DNA from: Micromonospora chokoriensis
GTDB lineage: Bacteria; Actinomycetota; Actinomycetes; Mycobacteriales; Micromonosporaceae
Length of the DNA: 64,000 nt
Reading direction: 5' to 3'
Assembly: GCF_900091505.1 (NCBI RefSeq)
Contig: NZ_LT607409.1
Span: 4,650,001-4,714,000 of the forward strand
The position numbers and the translations under genes were made by a program. Positions within the stretch are counted from its first letter, which is position 1. Every line of letters starts with the position of its first letter. The notes under the pieces are model-generated. The model was not told where the DNA came from, searched no databases, and saw only the letters and a list, made by a program, of their open reading frames with translations. Positions 48,757 to 58,052 of the stretch are shown one piece after another.

Positions 48757-49524
48757 GTGCTGACCCGACCCGGCTACCTCGACGCGCCCGCGCCGCTGGC
48801 GTTCGCCCACCGCGGCGGCGCCGCCGACGGCGACGAGAACACCACCGAGGCGTTCGCCCGGGCCGTCGGGCTCGGTTACCGGTACGTGGAGACCGACGTG
48901 CACGCCACCGCGGACGGCGTGGCCGTGATCTTCCACGACCCGACGCTCCAGCGGGTCACCGGTGAACCGGGGCGCATCGCCGAGATGAGCTGGGCCGACC
49001 TCGCCTCGGTACGCGTCGGCGGCGCCGCCGTCGTACCCCGGCTCGACGAGGTCCTCGGCGCCTGGCCGCAGGTCCGCTTCAACATCGACGTGAAGGCCGA
49101 CGGCGGCGTCGAGCCGACGGTCGCGACCGTGACCAGCGCCGGCGCCGCCGACCGGGTGCTGCTCGCCTCGTTCAGCGACGCCCGCCTGACCCGGATGCGC
49201 GCGCTCACCGAGGGGAGGGTCGCCACCAGTCTCGGCATGCGGGGCGTCGCCCGGCTACGCCTCGCCTCCCTGCACGGGCGACCGCTGCGGCTTCCCCCGT
49301 CGGTGGTCGCCGCGCAGGTGCCGCCCCGCTACGGGCGGGTGCCGGTGGTGGACCGTCGGTTCCTCGACTACTGCCACCGGATCGGCCTGCAGGTGCACGT
49401 CTGGACGATCGACGAACCCGCCCAGATGCACGACTTACTGGATCGTGGCGTGGATGGCATCATGACCGATCACGTCGGCGTGCTGCGCGACGTCTACCGC
49501 AGCCGCGGCCACTGGGCCGCCTGA
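48757..49524 (+). CDS. Glycerophosphodiester phosphodiesterase
   Basis: A 255-residue TIM-barrel enzyme. The catalytic start AFAHRGGAADGDENT, the metal site YVETDVHATADGV, HDPTLQRVTG and the C-terminal VHVWTIDEPAQM with GVDGIMTD are all present. No signal peptide is seen, so it is cytoplasmic. It would release glycerol-3-phosphate from glycerophosphodiesters. It starts at GTG and is followed 20 bp later by a UMF1-type transporter, possibly in one operon. Confidence 0.94.
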   Translation: MLTRPGYLDAPAPLAFAHRGGAADGDENTTEAFARAVGLGYRYVETDVHATADGVAVIFHDPTLQRVTGEPGRIAEMSWADLASVRVGGAAVVPRLDEVLGAWPQVRFNIDVKADGGVEPTVATVTSAGAADRVLLASFSDARLTRMRALTEGRVATSLGMRGVARLRLASLHGRPLRLPPSVVAAQVPPRYGRVPVVDRRFLDYCHRIGLQVHVWTIDEPAQMHDLLDRGVDGIMTDHVGVLRDVYRSRGHWAA

Positions 49525-49543
49525 ACCATTCCAAGGACCCCCG

Positions 49544-50935
49544 ATGGCCGAGACCGTGACCCCCGCGGTGGACGACAACCCGCCTCCCGCGAGCACCCGC
49601 CGGGAGCGCCGCGGCTGGTACATCTACGACTGGGCGAACTCCGCGTTCCAGACCACCGTCATCACCGTGTTCCTCGGCCCGTTCCTGACCACGGTCGCCG
49701 AGGTGGCGGCCGGCTGCGAGCTGGGCGCGGACTCGTGTGACGGCTTCGTGTACCCGCTCGGCATCAAGGTCGCCGCCGGGTCCTACTACCCGTACCTGAT
49801 CTCGCTGTCGGTGTTCCTCACCGTGTTCGTGCTGCCGGTCATCGGGGCGATCGCGGACCGGTCGGCGCACAAGAAGCGGTTGCTCGGCGGGGCCGCGTTC
49901 ACCGGCGCCGGCGCCACCATCGCCATGGCGTTCGTCACCGGCGACCGCTACCTGCTCGGCGGGGCGCTCTTCCTGGTTGCCAACATCTCCTTCGGCGCCG
50001 CGATCGTGGTCTACAACTCGTTCCTGCCGCAGCTCGGCGGCCCCGACGAACGCGACGGCATCTCCAGCCGGGGCTGGGCGCTGGGCTACCTCGGCGGCGG
50101 TCTGCTGCTGGCGCTCAACCTGGTCGCGATCACCATGCTCGACAAGGGCGACGACCCGCAACGCACGCTGGACCTGGCCCGCTGGTCGATCGTGTCCGCC
50201 GGAGTCTGGTGGGCGCTGTTCACGCTGGTCCCGCTGCGGTGGCTGCGCGAGCGCCCGTCGGCGGCGGCGCTGACCGGTGGCGGCAACGTCCTCACCGACG
50301 GGTTCCGCCAACTCGGCCGCACCGTCCGCGAGATCAAGGCGTACCCGCTGACGCTGTACTTCCTGCTCGCCTTCCTGGTCTACAACGACGGCATCCAGAC
50401 CGTCATCACCCTGGCCAGCCAGTACGGCACCGAGGAACTACGCCTGGAACAGAGCACCCTGATCATCACGATCCTGCTGGTGCAGTTCCTCGCCTTCGGT
50501 GGCGCGCTGAGCCTCGGGGCGCTGGCCCGGCGCATCGGCGCGTGGAAGACCGTGCTGCTCAGCCTGGTGCTCTGGACCGGTGTGATCATCGCCGCGTTCC
50601 GGCTGCCCGCCGAGGCGCCGGTGCCGTTCATGGTCCTCGGCGCGGCCATCGGCCTGGTCCTGGGCGGCAGCCAGGCGCTGAGCCGGTCGCTGTTCAGTCA
50701 GCTCATCCCCACCGGGAAGGAGGGCGAGTACTACGGCTTCTACGAGATCAGCGACAAGGGCACCAGTTGGCTCGGCCCGCTCGCCTTCGGTCTGGTGTTC
50801 CAGCTCACCTCCTCCTACCGGGTGGGCCTGGTCTCACTGCTGATCTTCTTCGTGGTCGGTTTCCTGCTCCTGGCCGCCGTGCCGATGCGCCGTGCCATCG
50901 TCGCCGCCGGCAACACGCCACCGCGGGTGCTCTGA
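49544..50935 (+). CDS. MFS transporter, UMF1 family
   Basis: A 463-residue, 12-helix protein. WYIYDWANSAFQTTVITVFLG is the hallmark N-terminus of the UMF1 family (related to yeast Atg22). Also present are IGAIADRSAHKKRLLGG and the late GSQALSRSLFSQLIPTGKEG with YYGFYEISDKG. The substrate is unproven; amino acid efflux is known for the fungal relatives. It is coupled to the GDPD gene upstream. Confidence 0.92.
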   Translation: MAETVTPAVDDNPPPASTRRERRGWYIYDWANSAFQTTVITVFLGPFLTTVAEVAAGCELGADSCDGFVYPLGIKVAAGSYYPYLISLSVFLTVFVLPVIGAIADRSAHKKRLLGGAAFTGAGATIAMAFVTGDRYLLGGALFLVANISFGAAIVVYNSFLPQLGGPDERDGISSRGWALGYLGGGLLLALNLVAITMLDKGDDPQRTLDLARWSIVSAGVWWALFTLVPLRWLRERPSAAALTGGGNVLTDGFRQLGRTVREIKAYPLTLYFLLAFLVYNDGIQTVITLASQYGTEELRLEQSTLIITILLVQFLAFGGALSLGALARRIGAWKTVLLSLVLWTGVIIAAFRLPAEAPVPFMVLGAAIGLVLGGSQALSRSLFSQLIPTGKEGEYYGFYEISDKGTSWLGPLAFGLVFQLTSSYRVGLVSLLIFFVVGFLLLAAVPMRRAIVAAGNTPPRVL

Positions 50936-50977
50936 GCACGCATCCCGCGTCCGACAGATCAGGAGTGGCCGATCGGC

Positions 50978-50991
50978 TAGGCTGCCCGACC
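50978..50991 (+). promoter_or_regulatory. -10 element next to the thymidine kinase GTG
   Basis: TAGGCT (50978-50983) lies 8 nt before GTG 50992 with no ribosome site between, the arrangement expected for a leaderless transcript. No good -35 is visible. Confidence 0.4.
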
Positions 50992-51708
50992 GTGACTGAC
51001 GACGCCACCACCGCTCCGACCTGCCTCGCCCACCCGTTCCCCGGCCGACCGCACGCTGCGGCCGGGTGCGCGGCGGCGCGCGGGATGGATGGGCGGCCGG
51101 TGCACGCGGCGGCACTGAAGTTCTTCTGGGGGCCGATGGACTGCGGCAAGTCCACGATGGCGCTGCAGATGAACTACAACCACGCCCGGCAGGGCCGTCG
51201 GGGGTTGGTCACCACCCGCATCGACAGGTCGTTGGGCCCGCAGGTCACCACCCGCATCGGGCTGGCCCACGAGGCCATCGAGGTCACCGACGACCTGGAC
51301 CTGCGGGCGCTCGTGCGCGGCCGGTGGGCCGACGGGGTACGCGTGGACTACCTGATCTGCGACGAGGCGTGCTTCTACACCGTGGAACACGTCGAGCAGA
51401 TGGCCGAACTGGTCGACAGCTACGACGTCGACGTGTTCGCGTTCGGGCTGGCCACCGACTTCCGGTCCAGCCTGTTCCCCGCCGCGCAACGCCTCTTCGA
51501 GCTCGCCGACGAGGTGGCCCGCATCCAGGTCGAGGTGCTCTGCTGGTGCGGGCGGGAAGGGCTGCTCAACGCCCGCGTCGTCGACGGGCGGGTCGTCCGC
51601 GAGGGCGCACAGGTCGTCATCGGCGACACCGTCGACACCGCCGAGGTGCGCTACCAGGTGCTCTGCCGCCGGCACTACCGCAGCGGCGACCTCGGCCCCC
51701 GCGACTGA
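50992..51708 (+). CDS. tdk: Thymidine kinase, type II
   Basis: A 238-residue enzyme if read from GTG 50992; ATG 51085 would give 207 residues. The upstream start is favoured by the adjacent -10 element and by good codon bias, whereas ATG 51085 lacks a ribosome site. Conserved features are the P-loop FFWGPMDCGKSTMALQ, the lasso-like YLICDEACFYT with the catalytic glutamate, and a C-terminal zinc site with CWCGREG and CRRHY. It phosphorylates thymidine. The 3' end overlaps the convergent LtrA gene by 34 bp. Confidence 0.9.
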   Translation: MTDDATTAPTCLAHPFPGRPHAAAGCAAARGMDGRPVHAAALKFFWGPMDCGKSTMALQMNYNHARQGRRGLVTTRIDRSLGPQVTTRIGLAHEAIEVTDDLDLRALVRGRWADGVRVDYLICDEACFYTVEHVEQMAELVDSYDVDVFAFGLATDFRSSLFPAAQRLFELADEVARIQVEVLCWCGREGLLNARVVDGRVVREGAQVVIGDTVDTAEVRYQVLCRRHYRSGDLGPRD

Positions 51709-52907
51709 GTCACCCGCCGTGCGCCGTCGCGGACCGCGACCTGGTCGGTCACGATGACCGCGACGGTCACGACCAGCGCCGCCGTGGCGCACACCGCGAC
51801 CGGCACGTTCAAGCCCACGGCGACCGGTATCAGCACCGACAGCACCACCACCGCCGTGATCCGGCTGGTCGGCGTGCGTCCCCACAGCAACGCCTTGTAG
51901 GCGGCGTGACCGGCCAGGAACAGTGCCGGGCCACCCAGGACCACCAGCGCGGCGACCGTCGTGGTGGGAGCGCCGGGCTCGCGCAGCAGCCGCTCGTCGC
52001 CCGCGGAGGTGACGATGACGCCGGCGACGATCACCGGATGCAGGTAGTTGAACGCGACCCGGCTCAACGCGCCGGTGCGCTCACCGGCGCGCGCGACGAC
52101 CTCCGTGGCGGCGGCGGCCGAGCGGGCGAAGTACACCCACCACAGCGCCACCGAACCGGCGAACGCCAACAGGAAGGCCCCGAACGTCACCAGGTCCACG
52201 TGCCGGGTGAGGGTGCCCCCGGTGACCAGGATCGACTCACCCAGTGCGATCAGCACGAACGCCCCGCACCGGTCGGCCAGGTGCCCGCCCTCCACCATCC
52301 ACCGCTCGGGACGGCTGCGCCCTCGTCTCGGCAACGGGTAGCCGATCCAGAGGCCGACCACCTCGATCACGATCACCGACGCCCACAGCGCCTCCCGCGC
52401 CACCGGGCCGACCAGACCGCCGAGCACCATCAGCACCGACGTGCCGGCTATCCACGGCAGTGACTGCTGGAACCCGGAGACCAGCCAGGGGTTGCCCCGC
52501 GTCGCCCACAGGGTGAACATCGTCCGGCCCACCTGCACGCTCACGTAGACCACCGCGAAGAGCAACCCGGTCCCGGCGAACGCCTGCGGGATCGCCGCCG
52601 ACAGCGACAGGCTGCCCAGCGTCACCCCGATCAGCATCGCCCGTACCGGCCCCTGGTCCGGTTGCAGCCAGTTGGTCACCCAGGTGGTGTAGATCCAGAC
52701 GAACCAGACCAGGGCCAGCAACAACGCGGTACGCAGCGCGCCACGCCAGTCCGGGTGCTCGATCAGGTAGTGCGACAACTGGGTGATGGAGAAGACGAAC
52801 ACCAGGTCGAAGAAGAGTTCCGTCGAGGTGGTCGGCTGCACCCCCTGGCGCGGGCGCAGCAACCAGGGACGCGCCGGGGTGACGTCCGGCGGTTCAGAAG
52901 GGGTCAC
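51675..52907 (-). CDS. Low temperature requirement A (LtrA) family membrane protein
   Basis: A 410-residue integral membrane protein. The family signature is seen in TSTELFFDLVFVFSITQLSH near the N-terminus and HLADRCGAFVLIALGESILV in the middle. About ten hydrophobic helices are present. GTG 52907 was chosen; it lies inside the end of the upstream gene. LtrA was first linked to cold growth in Listeria, but the biochemical role is unknown. Confidence 0.9.
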   Translation of the reverse strand: MTPSEPPDVTPARPWLLRPRQGVQPTTSTELFFDLVFVFSITQLSHYLIEHPDWRGALRTALLLALVWFVWIYTTWVTNWLQPDQGPVRAMLIGVTLGSLSLSAAIPQAFAGTGLLFAVVYVSVQVGRTMFTLWATRGNPWLVSGFQQSLPWIAGTSVLMVLGGLVGPVAREALWASVIVIEVVGLWIGYPLPRRGRSRPERWMVEGGHLADRCGAFVLIALGESILVTGGTLTRHVDLVTFGAFLLAFAGSVALWWVYFARSAAAATEVVARAGERTGALSRVAFNYLHPVIVAGVIVTSAGDERLLREPGAPTTTVAALVVLGGPALFLAGHAAYKALLWGRTPTSRITAVVVLSVLIPVAVGLNVPVAVCATAALVVTVAVIVTDQVAVRDGARRVTQSRGPRSPLR

Positions 52908-53352
52908 CGCACACCCGCCAGTCGCCGCCCTCGCGGACCACCGGTAGGCGACGTTCCTCGCTGAGTCCACCGTCGCGGGTCACCTTCACCGTCACCGTGC
53001 CCTGCGGTCGGCCGCTGCGGGTGGCGACCGACACGTCGGTGATCTCGTAGTCGGTGACCATCGGCGGGGTCCGCACCCAACTGGTGAAGCCGCCCGCGCT
53101 CCACCGGCTGCGGGCGTCCTCGCAGAGCCGCTCGTACGCCCGGTCGCTGTCGCCGAGGGTCACCTCGCTGAAGAACCCGTCGGCGGTCTCCCGGATCGGG
53201 CCGGCGGCCTGACGGACGGTCTGCAGGTTCCAGGCGGCCACGCCGGCCACCCCGACGCAGCACAGCGCCACACCGAACCCGGCGAACGCCAACCCGGTGC
53301 GCATCGGGCGGCTGCGCCGGGCCGGTCGGCTCCACGACTGACCGACACCCAC
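52894..53352 (-). CDS. Membrane-anchored DUF4878-like protein
   Basis: A 152-residue protein. One N-terminal membrane helix (GLAFAGFGVALCCVGVAGVAAW) leads to an extracellular domain of the cystatin-like type: DGFFSEVTLGDSDRAYERLC, DYEITDVSVATRSGRPQGTV and a final RLPVVREGGDWRVCGDPF. Two cysteines (after YERL and in WRVC) could form a disulfide. GTG 53352 follows TACGGT by 8 nt, suggesting a leaderless start. It overlaps the LtrA start by 14 bp. Confidence 0.75.
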   Translation of the reverse strand: MGVGQSWSRPARRSRPMRTGLAFAGFGVALCCVGVAGVAAWNLQTVRQAAGPIRETADGFFSEVTLGDSDRAYERLCEDARSRWSAGGFTSWVRTPPMVTDYEITDVSVATRSGRPQGTVTVKVTRDGGLSEERRLPVVREGGDWRVCGDPF

Positions 53353-53366
53353 GACTACCGACCGTA
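53353..53366 (-). promoter_or_regulatory. -10 element next to the DUF4878-like gene start
   Basis: On the minus strand TACGGT (53366-53361) is separated from GTG 53352 by 8 nt and no ribosome site. This fits a leaderless transcript. Confidence 0.35.
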
Positions 53367-53489
53367 GAGAACGTCGTCGCACCGAGGTACGACATGCCGA
53401 AAATCGGATCGGGGGGCTCACCCTGTTCGGGGCGGCCACGGATCGTCTACCGTCGGCGCACACCCCCGAGCAGTGCCAGGAGCCGATCG

Positions 53490-55193
53490 ATGAGCCGCTT
53501 CGTCCAGCCGGTGCCACCCCCCGTCGACCCGTACGCCGGTGACGGCCTGCTGCGCTCCTGGCTGGAGCGTCACCTCGGGCCGGACGGGCACGCGGCCGCG
53601 AAGGGTCGTCTCGCCGACCTGGCCGCCGACGTCGCCGGGCCGCTGCGCGCGGCGCACGCCGACGCGGAAGCGCACCCGCCGACGCTGGTCCGCTACGACG
53701 CGTGGGGCGCGCGGGTCGACCGGATCGACACCTCCGCCGGCTGGCAGGCGCAGCGGGCCGCCGCCGCCCGGCACGCGGTGGTGGCGCTGCCCTACCTGCC
53801 GGACGCCCGCGGCACCTGGGGCGCCGCCGCTCGGGTGGTGCAGCACGCCCTGCTGCACCTGTACGGGCCGGAGTCGGCGACGTTCTCCTGCCCGGTGGCG
53901 ATGGCCGACGGGGCTGCCGCGCTGCTCAGCCTGCCCGAGGTGGACAGCGTGATCCGGGACGCGTGGCTGCCCCGGCTGATCTCCACCGACCCGGCCGAGG
54001 CGATCACCAGCGGACAGTGGATGACCGAGGCGCAGGGCGGCTCCGACCTGGGCCGTTCCCGCACGATCGGCCGACCTGCGGCGGATGGTTCCTGGCGGCT
54101 GACCGGGGAGAAGTGGTTCTGCTCGGCCGCCGACGCGGCGATGGCGGTGGCGCTGGCCCGACCCGAGGGCGCCGGTCGCGGCAGCCGGGTGCTCGCGCCG
54201 TTCCTCGTTCCCCGGTATGCGGTCGACTCACCGTTGACCGACGGCACGGCCCCGGGAGCGCCCGCGCCGGGTGTCACGGTGCACCGCCTCAAGGACAAGC
54301 TCGGCACGAGGGCGCTGCCCACCGCCGAGATCGGTCTGCACGACGCGTACGCGCTGCCGCTGGGCGACCCGGCGGTCCCCGGTCTGGTGCGGGCGATGAC
54401 CCTGGTCGTGGTGACCCGGGTGCACAACGCCGCCGCGGCGGCGGGTGGGATGCGACGCGGTCTCGCCTACGCCCGGGCGTACGCCGACGTGCGGCACGTC
54501 GCGGGCGGCGCGTTGGTGTCCTCGCCGCTGCACCGGGCCACCCTGGGCACCCTGGCGGTCGACGCGGCGGGCGCGTTCGCTCTGGCCGGGCACGCGTTCG
54601 CCCTGCTCGGGCGCGTCGAGGTCGGCGCCGACCCGGTGGCCGCGGCGGAGCTGCGGATCGTGGCGCCGCTGGCGAAACTGGCCACCGGTCGACTGGCCGT
54701 CAGTTCCGCCGGCGAGTACGTGGAGAGCTTCGGCGGGGCCGGCTACGTGGAGGACACCGGCGTGCCCCGCCTGCTGCGCGACGCCCAGGTGCTGCCGATC
54801 TGGGAGGGCACCACGAACGTGCTGGCCCTGGACGTGCTGCGGGCGCTGACCCGGGAGGACGCCGGCGCGCCACTGCTGGCCCGACTCGCCGCCGCCGTCG
54901 ACCTGGCCCGACCGTTGTCGCCGGTGCTGGCCGACACGCTGGCCGCCACCGCCGCCCAGGTGGCCGACACCATCACCTCGGTGACCGCGGACCCGGGTTC
55001 GTCGACGGTGCTCGCCGGTGCCCGGGGGCTGGCGCTGCGCCTGGCGTACGCGCTGACCACCGCGTTGCTCGTCGAGCACGCCGCCTGGGGTGACGAGCAG
55101 GCGGAGGTGGCCGCCCGCCTGTGGGCCCGCCGGTGGCTGCGACACGAGGAGATCGCCGAGGACGCCCACCACCACCTGGACCTGCTCTGCTGA
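53490..55193 (+). CDS. Acyl-CoA dehydrogenase family protein (AidB-like)
   Basis: A 567-residue flavoprotein, longer than standard acyl-CoA dehydrogenases and matching the AidB group. ATG 53490 follows AGGAG. Motifs are ITSGQWMTEAQGGSDLGRS, GEKWFCSAADA, GVTVHRLKDKLGTRALPT and the late YVEDTGVPRLLRDAQVLPIWEGTTNV. AidB-type proteins bind FAD and protect DNA or oxidise isovaleryl-CoA weakly; the substrate here is open. It is divergent from the DUF4878-like gene. Confidence 0.92.
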   Translation: MSRFVQPVPPPVDPYAGDGLLRSWLERHLGPDGHAAAKGRLADLAADVAGPLRAAHADAEAHPPTLVRYDAWGARVDRIDTSAGWQAQRAAAARHAVVALPYLPDARGTWGAAARVVQHALLHLYGPESATFSCPVAMADGAAALLSLPEVDSVIRDAWLPRLISTDPAEAITSGQWMTEAQGGSDLGRSRTIGRPAADGSWRLTGEKWFCSAADAAMAVALARPEGAGRGSRVLAPFLVPRYAVDSPLTDGTAPGAPAPGVTVHRLKDKLGTRALPTAEIGLHDAYALPLGDPAVPGLVRAMTLVVVTRVHNAAAAAGGMRRGLAYARAYADVRHVAGGALVSSPLHRATLGTLAVDAAGAFALAGHAFALLGRVEVGADPVAAAELRIVAPLAKLATGRLAVSSAGEYVESFGGAGYVEDTGVPRLLRDAQVLPIWEGTTNVLALDVLRALTREDAGAPLLARLAAAVDLARPLSPVLADTLAATAAQVADTITSVTADPGSSTVLAGARGLALRLAYALTTALLVEHAAWGDEQAEVAARLWARRWLRHEEIAEDAHHHLDLLC

Positions 55194-55224
55194 ACGGGCG
55201 GCGCGAACGGACGGGTGGACGCGC

Positions 55225-56397
55225 ATGTCGGTGCTGATCGAGCTGGGAGACGACTGGGGTTCGCCAGTCGACGACCGCCCACCGCCGCCGCAGGTGTCGC
55301 GCCGTTGGCGGGTGGCGATGCTGGTGGCGGCGTGTGCCCTGCTCGGCGGCGCCGCCCCGGCCGCGCGGCTGACATCCCAGGTCGGGCCGGCGGTGCCCGC
55401 CCGGGCGACGGTGCTCGGTGCGGGGCCGCTGCTGCTGGTCGTCGACCCCGACCAGAACCCACCCACGCTGAGCGCCTACGACCCGGCCGCGCCGGGCGGC
55501 CCGCCCCGGTGGCGGGTCACCGTGCCGCCCGCGGCCGGGTGGTCCGCCGAGGTCGCCGGTGACCTGCTCCTGCTCGTCGAACGCGACCAGGTGCGCGGGG
55601 CGCGGGCGACCGCCGCGCGCTCGATGCGGACCGGCCAGCCGGTGTGGCGGCGACCCGAGCGGGTGTACGCGGCCGGGGACGCGGCGGTGGCGGTGAGCGA
55701 GGTGCGCAGCGCCGCCGAACCGGGACGGCGGGTCGAGGGGACGGTGCACGGTCTCGACCCGAGCACCGGCGCAACCCGGTGGTCGGTCCCGCTGCCCTCC
55801 ACGGCGGTGCTGCGGCCGCTTCCCGGTCTTCCCGCGCGGGTGCTGCTGGTGCAGGACGACGGGCTGACCCGGCTGCTCGACGCCCATGACGGCACCGAGC
55901 ACGGTCGGGGACGGCTCCCGCCGGCCGACTACGGTCCGGACAATCCCCAGGTCGCCGGCGCGCATCTGGTGCTGCGCCACCCGAGCGGCGGCGCGGCGGC
56001 GCTGTCCGGGTACGACCTGCCGGGGCTGGCTCTCCGCTGGCAGGTGCCGGTGCCGCCGGGCGAGGTGACCCTTCGGCCCTGCCAGGGGCTGATCTGCGGG
56101 CAGGACGAGCGGGAACGCTGGGCGATCGACGCGGGCACCGGGGTACGGCGGTGGGCGTGGCCGGCGGGCGCCCGCTGGCGCACCGTGCCCGGCCCCCGGG
56201 GCGCCCCGGAACCCCTGCTGGTGCTGGGCACGGCGGCGGACGGCAGACGTTCCCTGGTCGCGACGGTGGGCCGCGACGGTCACCGGTTGTCCGCGGTGCT
56301 CCCGGCGGGTGTGACCGACTGCCGGCGGGCCGGCACCGGGCTGCTCTGCCGCGACGGCGCGGCACGGCAGACGTTCTGGCCCCTCGACGGCCCCTGA
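55225..56397 (+). CDS. PQQ-like beta-propeller protein with N-terminal membrane anchor
   Basis: A 390-residue protein. ATG 55225 begins MSVLIELGDDWGSP, then a membrane helix (VAMLVAACALLGGAAPAA) and an extracellular domain. The repeats are of the type YDPAAPGGPPRWRVTVP, LDPSTGATRWSVPLPS and IDAGTGVRRWAWPAG, with the W-docking pattern of PQQ-like propellers. No catalytic residues are evident, so it may be structural or a binding protein. It starts 31 bp after the dehydrogenase gene. Confidence 0.82.
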   Translation: MSVLIELGDDWGSPVDDRPPPPQVSRRWRVAMLVAACALLGGAAPAARLTSQVGPAVPARATVLGAGPLLLVVDPDQNPPTLSAYDPAAPGGPPRWRVTVPPAAGWSAEVAGDLLLLVERDQVRGARATAARSMRTGQPVWRRPERVYAAGDAAVAVSEVRSAAEPGRRVEGTVHGLDPSTGATRWSVPLPSTAVLRPLPGLPARVLLVQDDGLTRLLDAHDGTEHGRGRLPPADYGPDNPQVAGAHLVLRHPSGGAAALSGYDLPGLALRWQVPVPPGEVTLRPCQGLICGQDERERWAIDAGTGVRRWAWPAGARWRTVPGPRGAPEPLLVLGTAADGRRSLVATVGRDGHRLSAVLPAGVTDCRRAGTGLLCRDGAARQTFWPLDGP

Positions 56398-56426
56398 CCC
56401 TGCGCCGCGTCGGCCGCCTATCGGCA

Positions 56427-56503
56427 TGATCAACACGGGTTCACCGAAATCGGGGTGCCGGAGGCGTTGGGATACCCCAACTTTGCCGAATCCGTGTTGA
56501 TCA
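56427..56503. repeat. Palindromic intergenic element D (family with 24540 and 58667)
   Basis: TGATCAACACGG (56427-56438) and CCGTGTTGATCA (56492-56503) are perfect 12-bp arms. Inside are weaker nested pairings, such as GGGGT with ACCCC. It sits between convergent genes and could end transcription in both directions. Confidence 0.65.
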
Positions 56504-56522
56504 CCGAGGGGAGCGGGTGGGG

Positions 56523-57521
56523 TCAGGCGCGCCGACGGGAGCGGGCCGCCCAGACCGCGTAGGCCGGGTCGCGGTCGAGGTTGTGCCGGTCCCGGTCGTA
56601 GCGGCGGGTGGTGCGCGGGTCGGCGTGGCCCATCGCGTCCTGCACGTCCTCCAACGGCACTCCCTCGGAGCGGGCGGTGGTGGCGAACGCGTGCCGCAGT
56701 GAGTGCGGGGACAGCTTCGCCCACGCCGGGATACCCGCTGCTCGGGCGAGCCGACGCACCAGCCGGAACACCGAGTGCCGGTCCAGCCGGCCGCCGGTCG
56801 CGGTGACCAGCAGTGGCCCGGTCAGCTGCGTTACCGGCACACCGGCGGCGGCGGCCCGCTCGGCCAGGTAGGCGTCCACGGCGTACCCGCTGCTGGGGGT
56901 GAGGGCGCGGCGGCGTTGCTTGCCGCCCTTGCCGACGAAGCGCACGCTGCGGTGGCCGCGTTCCGTGCCGAGGTCGGTCAGGTCCAGCGAGATCAGTTCC
57001 CCGACCCGCAGGCCCAGGTCGGCGAGGAGCGCGATCGCCGCGCGGTTGCGGGCGGCGGTCACTCCGGTGTCCGCGTCCGCGGCCGCGAGCAGCGCGTCGA
57101 CCTCTTCGGGGGTGAGCCCCAGGGTGGCGGAGTGGTCCCGGTCGACGCGAGGGCGGTCCGCGCCGGAGACCGGGTTGGCCGGGACCGCGCCCAGTTTGAC
57201 CAGGAAGTCGTACCAACTGGACAGCGCGGAGAGCCGCCGCGCCACGGTCGCCGGTGTCAGCGGCCGGCCGCTGCGGGCGCCGATGGTGGCTTCCAACTCC
57301 CGCGCGTACTCGTTGACGTGCAGGAACGTGGCCCGCAGCGGGTCCAGGTCGCGGCCGGCGCACCAGGTGAGCCACCCGGTGACGTCCCGTCGGTACGCCT
57401 CGCGGGTGTGCTCGGACAGCCGCCGGTTGCGCAGCCACGCCTCGGTGACCTCGACCGGCCCGCTCGGCAGAGCGGGGGCCGTGGACGGGCGGGCGAGCAC
57501 CGGAGCGTCGGGGAACACCAT
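56523..57521 (-). CDS. Tyrosine recombinase (XerD-like)
   Basis: A 332-residue recombinase. The N-terminal domain has RLSEHTREAYRRDVTGWLTWC. The catalytic domain has LADLGLRVGELISLDL, SPHSLRHAFATTARSEG, AMGHADPRTTRRYDRDR with Tyr, and a lysine in VGKGGKQR. All residues are present. The recombinase ends NLDRDPAYAVW and RRRA. It stands alone, as does the recombinase at 24992, and no attachment repeats are seen. It may be one of the lone actinobacterial integrase-like genes rather than chromosomal XerD. Confidence 0.9.
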   Translation of the reverse strand: MVFPDAPVLARPSTAPALPSGPVEVTEAWLRNRRLSEHTREAYRRDVTGWLTWCAGRDLDPLRATFLHVNEYARELEATIGARSGRPLTPATVARRLSALSSWYDFLVKLGAVPANPVSGADRPRVDRDHSATLGLTPEEVDALLAAADADTGVTAARNRAAIALLADLGLRVGELISLDLTDLGTERGHRSVRFVGKGGKQRRRALTPSSGYAVDAYLAERAAAAGVPVTQLTGPLLVTATGGRLDRHSVFRLVRRLARAAGIPAWAKLSPHSLRHAFATTARSEGVPLEDVQDAMGHADPRTTRRYDRDRHNLDRDPAYAVWAARSRRRA

Positions 57522-57537
57522 GTGAAAAAGGCTCTCA

Positions 57538-57583
57538 GCCTCGGGTGGGATCGGCGTGCAGGCGCGCCGATCCCACCCGAGGC
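57538..57583 (-). terminator. Rho-independent terminator of hsp20
   Basis: Perfect 19-bp arms (57538-57556 and 57565-57583, core CTCGGGTGGGATCGGC) with an 8-nt loop lie 6 bp after the hsp20 stop. On the minus strand they are followed by GAGAGCCTTTTT, a real T-run, which is rare in this GC-rich window. Confidence 0.85.
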
Positions 57584-57588
57584 CGTGA

Positions 57589-58020
57589 TCACGCGTTGAT
57601 CTGGCGGCGTCCTTCGCCGTTGGCGCTGATGGTGACCCGGCGGGGCTTGGCCCGCTCGGCGACGGGGATGCGCAGCGTCAGCACCCCGTGCTCGTAGCCG
57701 GCCTCCAGCTTGTCGGTGTCCAGGGTGTCGCCCAGGAACAGTCGCCGGGTGAAGGTGCCCATCGGACGCTCGGCGGCCACCAGTTCGACGCCGTCGCCGC
57801 TGGGCCGGCGCCGCTCGGCCCGGACGGTGAGCACGTTGCGCTCGACGGTGCAGTCGATGGTGTCGGGGTCGACGCCGGGCAGGTCGAACGCCGCGTAGAA
57901 GTGGTCTCCGTCGCGATACGCGTCCAAGGGCATCGTCGCGGGACGGGCTGCCGTACCGAAGAACTGCTCGGCGAGCCGGTCGATCTCGCGGAACGGGTCG
58001 GTACGCATCAACATGGTCAT
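57589..58020 (-). CDS. Small heat shock protein, Hsp20/alpha-crystallin family
   Basis: A 143-residue chaperone. The N-terminal MRTDPFREIDRLAEQFFG is followed by the alpha-crystallin domain: HFYAAFDLPGVDPDTIDCTV, ERNVLTVRAER, GTFTRRLFLGDTLD and the GVLTLRIPV strand with the I/V-x-I/V-type C-terminal motif region. It resembles actinobacterial HSP18. AGGAGG precedes the ATG. A HAIR-like operator and a strong promoter lie directly upstream. Confidence 0.94.
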   Translation of the reverse strand: MTMLMRTDPFREIDRLAEQFFGTAARPATMPLDAYRDGDHFYAAFDLPGVDPDTIDCTVERNVLTVRAERRRPSGDGVELVAAERPMGTFTRRLFLGDTLDTDKLEAGYEHGVLTLRIPVAERAKPRRVTISANGEGRRQINA

Positions 58021-58052
58021 GCCTCCTCGGTTCTCCTGGCCGAAGGTGATGA

